Assembly (NCBI GenBank): GCA_964629885.1
Contig: CAZVRJ010000008.1
Coordinates: 1 to 64,000, forward strand
Length of the DNA stretch: 64,000 nt
Direction of reading: 5' to 3'
Source: CAYWCV01 sp964629885
GTDB taxonomy: Bacteria > Bacteroidota > Rhodothermia > Balneolales > CAYWCV01
The translations under genes and the position numbers were made by a program. Of the stretch, positions 18,553 through 26,196 are shown in pieces. How positions within the stretch are numbered: position 1 is the first letter of the stretch; each line of letters begins with the position of its first letter. The notes below the pieces were generated by a model. That model did not search any database, had not been told where the DNA came from, and saw nothing but the letters and a program-made list of their open reading frames with translations.

Positions 18553-19590
18553 TGTGAGTGCTTCAAGCCTGCGAGTGGATGGAAACCGCTGAGCAATGTT
18601 TTGCCGAACAGCAGATGATGATATGGATTCATCCTTCATTGCATGCCGGATCAGATCGGCTAGTTTCGCCGGATCTTTGCGTTCGAGAACATACCCTGTA
18701 TTCCCGATGATAAATGGAATGGCGGCCACATTTGATCCAATAGGTATGCAACCACATAGCATTGCCTCGCAAAGAGCATTCGGGAATCCCTCCATGAGCG
18801 ACAGCTGCATATAAAATCGGTGCCTGTTCAACAGTTCAACAAGCCCATCCCTGTCTGTTACTGGATGAAGTTGAATATTGGGGCTCACATTCTGCAACCA
18901 AGAGTTATCGGGATTGGCCCCCACCAACGTGAACGATGCTTCCGGTACGCGCCTTGCAACATCCAGAATGAGATCGACTCCCTTTCGAAGGAAAATAGCT
19001 TCTGAATCGATGCCTGCAATAACTGTGATAAAACTGTTCGGCGGACGATCTTCCTTCTTCAACGGCCACATGTCGGCATCGTACCCATAGTTAACCACCG
19101 TGCATGGCGTTGTCACATCTGGGCAAAAATGCCGGTACCCCTGCCTCGGTGCACCAACCAAGTCGTAACTGTATGCTACGTCGATAAGCGACGCATCGAC
19201 CGGTGCCAAGAGACTGGCCATTTTATACGACATCCGTGTGAACCACCCCATTACCCTGCGATTGAAATTTCCGTATCTGATTGCAGGGAATTTTGCTCCA
19301 TCGGTCCCTGCTATGATCACAAGGGATGGGAGTTTGAACACTTTGGTCCAAAGGGCGGGCAAGAAAGATACGTAACCGGCAATATGGGTGACTGTTGCCA
19401 GTGCACTCGATTGGTGCTTAAACAAGAACAACTTCTGCTTGGCAAAGGCCAAGGGGAGCAAATACTTTTTGCTTACATCAAACCGATGCTCCACTACCTG
19501 ATATCGCTCCGACAGCATGTCGATATCGCGCCCAATGAAGGTGCTTTTCTTTACGTAGAAGTAAAGGATTTTGGGCTTGATGGTTTCCAT
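18502..19590 (-). CDS. Glycosyltransferase family 4 protein
   Basis: 362 residues, GT-B fold. The N-terminal region is less conserved; the segment VNYGYDADMWPLKKED opens the Glycos_transf_1 domain. Later come DLILDVARRVPEASFTLVG, and MEGFPNALCEAMLCGCIPIGSNVAAIPFIIG carrying the E-x7-E donor-binding signature. Probably cytoplasmic or membrane-associated, acting in surface-glycan assembly. It follows the methyltransferase gene on the minus strand with one base between, so they form an operon opposite in direction to the flanking cluster genes. Its 3' end overlaps the convergent GT4 gene by 51 nt. Sugar specificity unknown. Confidence 0.88.
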   Translation of the reverse strand: METIKPKILYFYVKKSTFIGRDIDMLSERYQVVEHRFDVSKKYLLPLAFAKQKLFLFKHQSSALATVTHIAGYVSFLPALWTKVFKLPSLVIIAGTDGAKFPAIRYGNFNRRVMGWFTRMSYKMASLLAPVDASLIDVAYSYDLVGAPRQGYRHFCPDVTTPCTVVNYGYDADMWPLKKEDRPPNSFITVIAGIDSEAIFLRKGVDLILDVARRVPEASFTLVGANPDNSWLQNVSPNIQLHPVTDRDGLVELLNRHRFYMQLSLMEGFPNALCEAMLCGCIPIGSNVAAIPFIIGNTGYVLERKDPAKLADLIRHAMKDESISSSAVRQNIAQRFPSTRRLEALTSLLDHIIQDSGKTGRK

Positions 19591-19591
19591 A

Positions 19592-20308
19592 TCAGCGCCT
19601 GAATCCTCGCAGTATGATGCGCTGTATCACTCTTGTCACATACGACTTTAGAATCGGCACAGGCACCCCTTCGTGTTTCTTGAAGAGGATGGCCTGATAA
19701 TCGGCCGGCTGTCTGTACAATGAATAGGATTGAAAATGCTCCAACGACAGTCCAACCGATTCGGCATGGCGAATCAATTCGGCAGCAGACAATGATTGGT
19801 CGATTATTTGAAGCTTTTCGGGCTCATGATTTCGGATATAATCTTGATACTTCGGATGTGGAATGTGAATAAATACGTGTCCACCCGGCTTAAGTGCATC
19901 CGATATGGTCTTGAATACGCTGTGGTGTTTGTCGGATGGGATATGCTCGAGCACATCGGGGAACACCACCCAGCTGTAGGTGCGAGTAAGCTTAGCATTC
20001 ATCATGTCGTCTACCAACAAGTCCACATGCTTGAACGACTTCAGCCTTTCACTTGCCAGACGGATATTCTCAGGGCTTATGTCTACACCCGTGATGTGAC
20101 CATCGCGACAGAATTCGGCCATCAATTGCGAAAGCTGACCAACGCCACATCCGATTTCGAGGATATGAGCATCTTTTGTGAGGCCAAACGATTTGAGCCA
20201 ATGCAGAATCTTGGCATGTCGGTCGTTGATGCCAGAAGTGCTCTGATACTTCGAAAATGTATCGTAGTATTCGCTGACTTTGTCGGTATCGTAATGTGAC
20301 TCGCTCAT
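19592..20308 (-). CDS. Class I SAM-dependent methyltransferase
   Basis: 238 residues from the Met at 20308 (a Met three codons earlier, 20317, is possible). SAM-binding motif I is ILEIGCGVGQLSQL, followed by ITGVDISPENI and VFPDVLEHIPSDKH, the Methyltransf_11/23 pattern, with LKPGGHVFIHIPHP as the post-motif strand. It sits with the adjacent glycosyltransferase inside the glycan cluster, which suggests a sugar or lipid-linked substrate; this is context only. Divergent from the flippase gene by about 70 nt, where a TATATT box faces the flippase. Confidence 0.88.
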   Translation of the reverse strand: MSESHYDTDKVSEYYDTFSKYQSTSGINDRHAKILHWLKSFGLTKDAHILEIGCGVGQLSQLMAEFCRDGHITGVDISPENIRLASERLKSFKHVDLLVDDMMNAKLTRTYSWVVFPDVLEHIPSDKHHSVFKTISDALKPGGHVFIHIPHPKYQDYIRNHEPEKLQIIDQSLSAAELIRHAESVGLSLEHFQSYSLYRQPADYQAILFKKHEGVPVPILKSYVTRVIQRIILRGFRR

Positions 20309-20334
20309 GGACAACAAGATACGGTGCTCGGTCG

Positions 20335-20340
20335 TATATT
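20335..20340 (+). promoter_or_regulatory. Putative promoter -7 element for flippase gene
   Basis: GTATATT, 38 nt before the TTG start at 20378. The same sequence and spacing occur at typA. Confidence 0.38.
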
Positions 20341-20377
20341 ACCCTTCATTTGAATCATCCATAATGGAAACGACGTT

Positions 20378-21853
20378 TTGGGCATCGTAATTCGACAGAG
20401 CTTCTGGAACACGGTGGTTTCGTATGCCGGGGTGGTGCTCGGTGCCATCAACGTGATCTGGCTTTTCCCGACCGTATTGGGCGACACCCAGTTTGGGGTT
20501 ACGCGCCTGTTGCTCTCCGCGTCGCTCATTGCCGCACAGGTCGCCCAGCTGGGGATGGGTAACGTCACCTTTCGCTTTTTCCCTGCCTTCCAAGATCCCG
20601 TTTCGGGTCACAAGGGATTTCTGAGGATCCTCCTACTGGTTCCATTCATTGGCTTTTTACTGTATCTGGTACTTTTTTTGGGGTTCCGGGAGTCGTTTGC
20701 TTCGCTGTTTGCCCAAAATGCTCCCCTGTTTGTCAGATATGATCTATTTCTGATTCCTTTGGTGCTTTTCACGCTCTATTTCAATGTATTTGACGCGTGG
20801 TTGCGATCGGTGTATCGAACGGTTTCAGGATCTTTTTTGAAGGATGTGGTTCTGCGTCTTCTGCAGATGGGCTCGATCGGTCTGTATTGGGTGGGTCTCG
20901 TCGATTTTTACGGTTTTGTGGTGGCCTTCACGGCCGTGCATGGCATAGTGCTGTTGATGGTTGTGTACTGGACTTGGTACACTGGCGAACTCAAACTAAA
21001 TCAAGCCTATACACCTCCGTCGCCCGCTTTAAACCGTGATATTCAGATCTATGCGGGATACGCCATCCTTGGAGGCATTTCTGCCATCGCCATCGCCAAC
21101 TTAGACTTGCTCATGGTCGGCGCTTTTCTAGGCGAAGCCAACGCCGGCTACTATGCCATCGCTTTCTTTATCGGCACCTTCATTTCTATACCCGAAAGAA
21201 GCATCTCCAAAATCAGTTATCCGATCATTGCTCAGGCATTCCAAAATGATGACAAAGATCTGATTGCAAGCGTTTATGCCAAGACCTCGCTGAACCAAAT
21301 CATTATCGGATTGCTCATTTTTATTGGAATCTGGGCCAATGTCCACAACGCCGTTGAGCTATTGCCCGATGGGTTCCTGGTTGCAAAAAACGTAATGATC
21401 ATCATTAGCGCGGCAAAGCTGATCGATATGGCAACCGGAGCTAACAGCATCATTCTGCTGAACTCACCATGGTATAAATTTGACCTCGTTCTCAATGTGA
21501 TCTTGGTGGTTCTGACCATCGTCACAAATCTATTGTTGATCCCGATATTGGGAATCGATGGAGCTGCTTGGGCATCGTTTATTACGATCTCGATCTACAA
21601 CATCATCAAGTTTGTGTACATCAAAATAAAATTAGGGATGCAACCGTTCAGGCCTGCCATCGTAAAGGTACTTTTGGCCGGTGCAGTAGCATTTGGAATT
21701 TCAGCTGCAATACCAGCCCTTCCTTCTGTGCTTGTCGATCTTTTGGTTCGGTCGGCAGTGATAACAGCTGTTTATGGCTCCATTATCCTCGTGTGGAAAG
21801 CATCGGAAGATGTCGACAAACTATGGAAATCCATCCTTGGCAGAATAGGATAA
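20378..21853 (+). CDS. Wzx-like oligosaccharide flippase / polysaccharide biosynthesis protein
   Basis: 491 residues, about 12 to 14 membrane helices, MOP-superfamily (MatE-like) lipid-linked oligosaccharide translocator of the inner membrane. The N-terminal GIVIRQSFWNTVVSYAGVVL is the usual opening of Bacteroidota members, and it requires a TTG start at 20378; no in-frame ATG exists between it and the stop at 20351. An out-of-frame ATG at 20364 opens a nine-residue-scale reading frame that ends inside the gene (TAA at 20388). First plus-strand gene of flippase, acetyltransferase, aminotransferase and FemAB-like genes. Confidence 0.9.
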   Translation: MGIVIRQSFWNTVVSYAGVVLGAINVIWLFPTVLGDTQFGVTRLLLSASLIAAQVAQLGMGNVTFRFFPAFQDPVSGHKGFLRILLLVPFIGFLLYLVLFLGFRESFASLFAQNAPLFVRYDLFLIPLVLFTLYFNVFDAWLRSVYRTVSGSFLKDVVLRLLQMGSIGLYWVGLVDFYGFVVAFTAVHGIVLLMVVYWTWYTGELKLNQAYTPPSPALNRDIQIYAGYAILGGISAIAIANLDLLMVGAFLGEANAGYYAIAFFIGTFISIPERSISKISYPIIAQAFQNDDKDLIASVYAKTSLNQIIIGLLIFIGIWANVHNAVELLPDGFLVAKNVMIIISAAKLIDMATGANSIILLNSPWYKFDLVLNVILVVLTIVTNLLLIPILGIDGAAWASFITISIYNIIKFVYIKIKLGMQPFRPAIVKVLLAGAVAFGISAAIPALPSVLVDLLVRSAVITAVYGSIILVWKASEDVDKLWKSILGRIG

Positions 21854-21889
21854 TTGGGAATTTGGAGTCTTAACTGATATTATTCCGTA

Positions 21890-22468
21890 ATGGCAACTTC
21901 TGATACCTACATCCATCCAACGGCTATCGTAGACGAGCCCTGCGAAATCGGCAGAGGAACAAAAATTTGGCATTGGGTGCATGTGATGGCTGGAGCCATC
22001 ATCGGCGAGTATTGCGTGCTAGGCCAAAATGTGTTCGTTGGCGGCAAGGCGGTTCTAGGCAACAATGTTCGGGTACAGAACAACGTTTCCATATACGACA
22101 GCGTAATTCTAGAGGATGATGTCTTCTGCGGTCCGAGCATGGTGTTCACAAACGTGATTAACCCGCGCAGCCACGTGAATCGAAAAGACGAGTATATGGA
22201 GACAAGAGTCGGAAAGGGCGCATCGATTGGTGCCAACGCGACCATCGTTTGCGGCAACAGCATCGGCGCCTACGCTTTTGTGGGAGCTGGCTCTGTCGTT
22301 ACCAAGCCTGTGCCAGCCTTTGCACTGGTGGTTGGCGTTCCGGCACGGCACGTTGGATGGGTGTCAAAATCGGGCCACCGTCTCTCATTCGACGAGCATG
22401 GAACCGCATACTGTCCGGAAACGGGAGAGAAATATGTGCTGTCGGACGGGAAAGTAAATCCCGCTTGA
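21890..22468 (+). CDS. UDP-sugar N-acetyltransferase, left-handed beta-helix (WbpD-like)
   Basis: 192-residue hexapeptide-repeat acyltransferase. Repeats such as IGRGTKIWHWVHV, IGEYCVLGQNVFVG and IGANATIVCGNSIG form a left-handed beta-helix, and the pattern matches WbpD/WlbB-type enzymes that acetylate the 3-amino group of UDP-2-acetamido-3-amino sugars. The C-terminal WVSKSGHRLSFDEHGTAYCPETGEKY is a small tail with a Cys often seen in this subgroup. It is followed 40 nt later by the matching aminotransferase, which supports a di-N-acetylated uronic-acid-type sugar pathway. The dehydrogenase and oxidase steps are not in the window. Confidence 0.9.
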   Translation: MATSDTYIHPTAIVDEPCEIGRGTKIWHWVHVMAGAIIGEYCVLGQNVFVGGKAVLGNNVRVQNNVSIYDSVILEDDVFCGPSMVFTNVINPRSHVNRKDEYMETRVGKGASIGANATIVCGNSIGAYAFVGAGSVVTKPVPAFALVVGVPARHVGWVSKSGHRLSFDEHGTAYCPETGEKYVLSDGKVNPA

Positions 22469-22508
22469 AACCACACCCGACGTTGAACCCCTCTTTAAAA
22501 AGACAAGA

Positions 22509-23753
22509 ATGATCCCACTACTCGATTTAGATGCCCAGTACAGAGGCATCCGGAAACCCATCCGCAAGGCCATCGACTCGGTGCTCGAGTCGCAACAGTT
22601 CATCATGGGCGACCCAGTTCGCGACTTCGAGGAAGAGATGCGCAACTACATTGGGGCAAAGCATGCCATAGCGTGCGCATCGGGTAGCGACGCGCTTTTA
22701 CTGTCGCTCATGGCCATGGACTGTGGACCCAACGACTTGGTACTTACCACGCCGTATAGCTTTTTCGCAACCGGTGGCGCTGTTGCTCGGCTTGGGGCAA
22801 CGCCTGTCTTCTTGGACATCGACCCATCCGACTACAATTTAGATCCCAACCAGGTCGAAGATTTCCTCAACAAGAAGCACACCTTGGCCAAGCGCCTGTG
22901 GACCCGAGGCAAGAAAGTCCGCTCGATGATACCGGTGCATCTGTACGGCCAGGCCGCACGAATGTCGGAGCTGATGTCGATTGCTGAGAAGCATGGCATC
23001 ACGATTATTGAAGATGCCGCCCAAGCCATTGGGGCGACCGTGGATGGAAAGCAGGTCGGAACTATGGGTACATTCGGCTGCTTTAGCTTCTTCCCCAGCA
23101 AAAACTTGGGATGCTACGGCGACGGTGGACTCGTGACCGTGAACGATGACGATATGGCCGAAAAGGTGCGCATCTTGCGTCTGCACGGCAGTAAACCTAA
23201 GTATCACCACAAGTTGGTGGGGATCAACAGCAGGCTCGATACTTTGCAGGCTGCCGTTCTTAGAGTTAAACTACCACTGTTGGATGAGTGGACAGATGCC
23301 AGACGAAAAGTGGCGCATCGCTACAACAAGATGTTCAGCGATGTGGGCGTCGCCACCAGCTGGGACGATCTCGGCTGCGAGGGTAATTGTGGTCACATGG
23401 GCGGCAAGAATTGCGCCTTGGCCAAACAAAAGAACATGGTGGTGATTCCATCCGAAACTACTGGATCGTCCACACGAAACGGCAAGCACATCTACCACCA
23501 GTACGTAATACGCACCAGTCGTCGCGATAATATTGTCAAGGCGCTGAATGAAGCCGAAATAGGCAATGCCATATACTACCCCATTTCGCTGCATGAGCAG
23601 GAGTGCTTTGCCCATCTGGGATATACCCGTGAGGATTGCCCCGCTTCGCATTGTGCATCACAGCAGACTTTGGCGCTTCCGATCTATCCAGAACTGAAGA
23701 AGAAGCAACAGCAAAGAGTGGTAGACACCATCGTTGAAGTCCTTCAGGGATAA
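22509..23753 (+). CDS. DegT/DnrJ/EryC1-family sugar aminotransferase (WbpE-like)
   Basis: 414 residues, PLP-dependent fold I. The PLP lysine is Lys198 in FFPSKNLG; PYSFFATGGAV and IIEDAAQAIGA (Asp169) are the cofactor contacts; GINSRLDTLQAAVL is typical. Probably transaminates a UDP-3-keto sugar for the neighbouring acetyltransferase. Odd point: between GVATSW (281-286) and KHIYHQYVIRT (326-336) it carries an insertion of about 35 residues with Cys290, Cys294, His296 and Cys302, absent in standard WbpE-type enzymes as I know them. A stop 4 nt before the next ATG ties it to the FemAB-like gene. Confidence 0.92.
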   Translation: MIPLLDLDAQYRGIRKPIRKAIDSVLESQQFIMGDPVRDFEEEMRNYIGAKHAIACASGSDALLLSLMAMDCGPNDLVLTTPYSFFATGGAVARLGATPVFLDIDPSDYNLDPNQVEDFLNKKHTLAKRLWTRGKKVRSMIPVHLYGQAARMSELMSIAEKHGITIIEDAAQAIGATVDGKQVGTMGTFGCFSFFPSKNLGCYGDGGLVTVNDDDMAEKVRILRLHGSKPKYHHKLVGINSRLDTLQAAVLRVKLPLLDEWTDARRKVAHRYNKMFSDVGVATSWDDLGCEGNCGHMGGKNCALAKQKNMVVIPSETTGSSTRNGKHIYHQYVIRTSRRDNIVKALNEAEIGNAIYYPISLHEQECFAHLGYTREDCPASHCASQQTLALPIYPELKKKQQQRVVDTIVEVLQG

Positions 23754-23758
23754 GCCAT

Positions 23759-24736
23759 ATGGACGTAGAGGTGATACTTGCTGGGGCGGAACGCTTTGAC
23801 GAATGGGATGCCTTCGTCGAATCCCACCCCCAAGGCACCATCTACCACAAAGCGACCTGGTTGCTCGCAGGACCCCACCCGAACACCGGCCTGATTATAG
23901 CGCGTGACCAAGCGGATACTCCCCTTGGTGGCTTCGCGTTCGCAGTAAACACCCGTAATGGGCTCCGTCGCATTCTGAAGCCGGCCCTGACTGCCCGTTT
24001 TGGTCCACTCGTTGCCCCTCACCTGTCGGACGCCGAAAAAAGCCTCGTGCTGGACAAACTGCTGGCAGCTCTGCCGGCGCACGACCTCATCGGACTCTCA
24101 AGCACCGACATCCACGATTCCCTCCTGCTGAAATCAGTGCTCGGTGCATCAGAACGTCGTTACCCAACAAATTTCAAGACATTACCCGACACGCCCGACG
24201 AGCTTCTAGCTAGCTATCAAAGCAACATCCGCCGTAATATCCGGAATGCGCTCAACGAGGGTGGACGCTTTGTGGAGGAGTCTGATCCCGACCTAGCCTA
24301 TGAGCTCTTCGTGGGAGCGTATCAAACAAGAGGGGATGCGCCGCGGTTCTCGAAAGAGTACTTTTCTGAGGTGATAGATCACCTTTCGCTGTTCGGAAAT
24401 GTGACGTTGCCGGGTGTGAGCGACCAAAACGGGATGCTCGTGGCCTCGCTGCTGTTGTTCTACGATAGCAAGCGGGCTTTTTACGTGGTGTCGGGTACCG
24501 ACCGCGAGGCACTGAACGGTAATGCGGGCGCCCTTTTGGTGCATTTTGCGCTCCGATTCGCCCAAGACCGAAACTTACTTTTCGATTTCAACGGGTCGAG
24601 TATTACCGGAATCAACGGATTTTTCGAGAAGTTCGGTCCCGATCCTGCTGAGGTGGTGCATCTGCGGAGTGCGAGGACCATCAAGGGGAAAATGGCGCTG
24701 TTGTATGAGTCCGTTACAGGGCGGCACGTCATCTGA
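23759..24736 (+). CDS. FemAB/GNAT-fold acyltransferase-like protein
   Basis: 325 residues of the GNAT_acetyltransf_6/FemAB class. Recognisable are FDEWDAFVESHPQGTIYH at the start, PALTARFGPLVAP near residue 80, YQSNIRRNIRNALNEGG (about 155-170) and the C-terminal VHFALRFAQDRNLLFDFNGSSITGINGFFEKFGPDP, the standard FemAB-type ending. Such proteins transfer amino acids or acyl groups onto peptidoglycan or sugars; here the position after a sugar aminotransferase and acetyltransferase suggests amino-sugar modification. The ATG lies 5 nt after the aminotransferase stop. The acceptor cannot be read from sequence. Confidence 0.85.
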   Translation: MDVEVILAGAERFDEWDAFVESHPQGTIYHKATWLLAGPHPNTGLIIARDQADTPLGGFAFAVNTRNGLRRILKPALTARFGPLVAPHLSDAEKSLVLDKLLAALPAHDLIGLSSTDIHDSLLLKSVLGASERRYPTNFKTLPDTPDELLASYQSNIRRNIRNALNEGGRFVEESDPDLAYELFVGAYQTRGDAPRFSKEYFSEVIDHLSLFGNVTLPGVSDQNGMLVASLLLFYDSKRAFYVVSGTDREALNGNAGALLVHFALRFAQDRNLLFDFNGSSITGINGFFEKFGPDPAEVVHLRSARTIKGKMALLYESVTGRHVI

Positions 24737-24783
24737 TTTGACTGGTAGGCTGAGATTTCGCACCGACTAAGTGTCGGATTCGC

Positions 24784-24791
24784 TATCTTTA
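24784..24791 (+). promoter_or_regulatory. Putative promoter element TATCTTTA for hisS
   Basis: Lies 22 nt before the hisS start. The identical octamer precedes the carbonic anhydrase gene (38833). It falls inside the upstream extension of the hisS frame, which supports the internal Met at 24813 as the start. Confidence 0.35.
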
Positions 24792-24812
24792 GGCAAAAAT
24801 TTACCCTTCTGC

Positions 24813-26072
24813 ATGGCACAGTTTACGACACACACAGGGATGGTCGACATCCTTCCCGGCGAATCGGAGAAATGGCAATATCTCGAGGGATTAGTACGCG
24901 AGGTGGCCCGTAGGTTTCATTTCAGGGAGATTCGTACGCCGATCATGGAACCCACCGAAATGATCGCACGGGGTGTGGGGCAACTCACCGACATTGTCTC
25001 GAAAGAGATGTTTGCGTTCGATCGTGGCGACGACCATTACGTGCTGCGTCCAGAAGGAACGGCATCTGTTTGCCGCGCGTACATCCAACATCGATTAGAT
25101 CAACGTGGCGGTGCGCAGCGTCTGTTTTACATCGGACCCATGTTCAGGGCTGAGCGTCCACAGAAAGGGCGCCAACGTCAGTTCCATCAGTTTGGAGCCG
25201 AAATTCTTGGGAGTGCCGATCCCTTGGCCGATGCCGAGGTAATCGCCTTCATGGCGGAAGTGTACCGACTTGCCGGCATTGCGAACACGACACTTCGCAT
25301 CAATTCGGTGGGCGACCCTGAGAGCCGCCAATCGTACAGAGAGGCGCTGATCGCATATTTCAAGCCATTTGAAGCGCAATTGAGCGAGGTATCGCGCACA
25401 AGATTGCAGAACAATCCGATGCGTATCCTCGACTCGAAGGAACCCGAAGATCAGGCATTGGTATCAGATGCGCCCAGCATCATCGATTATTTGAATCAGG
25501 ATTGCTTGGACCACTACGGCAAGGTGAAGCAGCACCTCGAGTCGCTGGGAATATCGTACGTGGAGGACCACCGACTCGTTCGTGGACTCGATTACTATAC
25601 AAAAACGGCATTCGAGCTAACGAGTCCAGACCTTGGGTCTCAAGATGCCTTGGGTGGCGGCGGCAGGTACGATTTGCTGGTCGAGGAGCTTGGTGGTCAG
25701 CCAACCCCGGCGGTGGGGTTTGCCTCGGGCATGGAGCGGTTCATGATAGCCTGTGAGGCGTTGGAAATCGGGTTGGGAAGCGAACCAAAGGCGGATGTCT
25801 ACATTGCTTGCCACGGTGAGAAAGCCCGTTTTTGGGCGGTTACGAAAGCCCAGGAGCTGCGAAATGCCGGTATCAGTACTTTGTACGATACCAGCGGTCG
25901 TTCGGTGAAAGCTCAGATGAAAGAGGCCAACCGTGAAGGGGCAAAATGGACCATCGTCGTGGGCGAAAGCGAGCTCGAGAAGGGAGAATTTGTCCTCCGC
26001 AACATGCAAGCCAGCGAAGAGCAATCCTTGCCATTTTCTAGCATTAAGTCAATAGTCGTCCCCTCAACTTAA
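24813..26072 (+). CDS. hisS: Histidine--tRNA ligase
   Basis: Charges tRNA-His. 419 residues from the Met at 24813; an in-frame ATG at 24771 would add 14 residues not expected for the family, whose N-terminus reads close to GMVDILPGES as here. Class II motifs: motif 1 around REIRTPIMEPTE, motif 2 FYIGPMFRAERPQKGRQRQFHQFG, HisRS-specific RGLDYYTKTAFE, motif 3 in PAVGFASGMERF. The C-terminal anticodon-binding domain has DTSGRSVKAQMKEANREGAKW. A hexamer and heptamer repeat tract and a bidirectional terminator follow. Confidence 0.96.
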   Translation: MAQFTTHTGMVDILPGESEKWQYLEGLVREVARRFHFREIRTPIMEPTEMIARGVGQLTDIVSKEMFAFDRGDDHYVLRPEGTASVCRAYIQHRLDQRGGAQRLFYIGPMFRAERPQKGRQRQFHQFGAEILGSADPLADAEVIAFMAEVYRLAGIANTTLRINSVGDPESRQSYREALIAYFKPFEAQLSEVSRTRLQNNPMRILDSKEPEDQALVSDAPSIIDYLNQDCLDHYGKVKQHLESLGISYVEDHRLVRGLDYYTKTAFELTSPDLGSQDALGGGGRYDLLVEELGGQPTPAVGFASGMERFMIACEALEIGLGSEPKADVYIACHGEKARFWAVTKAQELRNAGISTLYDTSGRSVKAQMKEANREGAKWTIVVGESELEKGEFVLRNMQASEEQSLPFSSIKSIVVPST

Positions 26073-26074
26073 AG

Positions 26075-26137
26075 ACTCTTACTCCTGCTCTTGTTCCTGT
26101 TCCTGTTCCTATCCTTCTTCTTTCTTCTTTCTTCTTT
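26075..26137. repeat. Hexamer array C followed by heptamer CTTCTTT tract
   Basis: Six hexamers of GCTCTT/GTTCCT type (26075-26110), reverse complement of the AAGAGC family, then three CTTCTTT heptamers (26117-26137). The tract fills the space between the hisS stop and the terminator. Confidence 0.8.
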
Positions 26138-26138
26138 C

Positions 26139-26174
26139 AAAAAAGCCCCGAGAGGATTCCCCCGGGGCTTTTTT
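26139..26174. terminator. Bidirectional intrinsic terminator
   Basis: AAAAAAGCCCCG and CGGGGCTTTTTT arms around an 11-nt loop. It can end both hisS (plus) and the TonB receptor gene (minus). Confidence 0.9.
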
Positions 26175-26196
26175 ATTGCGTCTCTCTTAGGGACGA

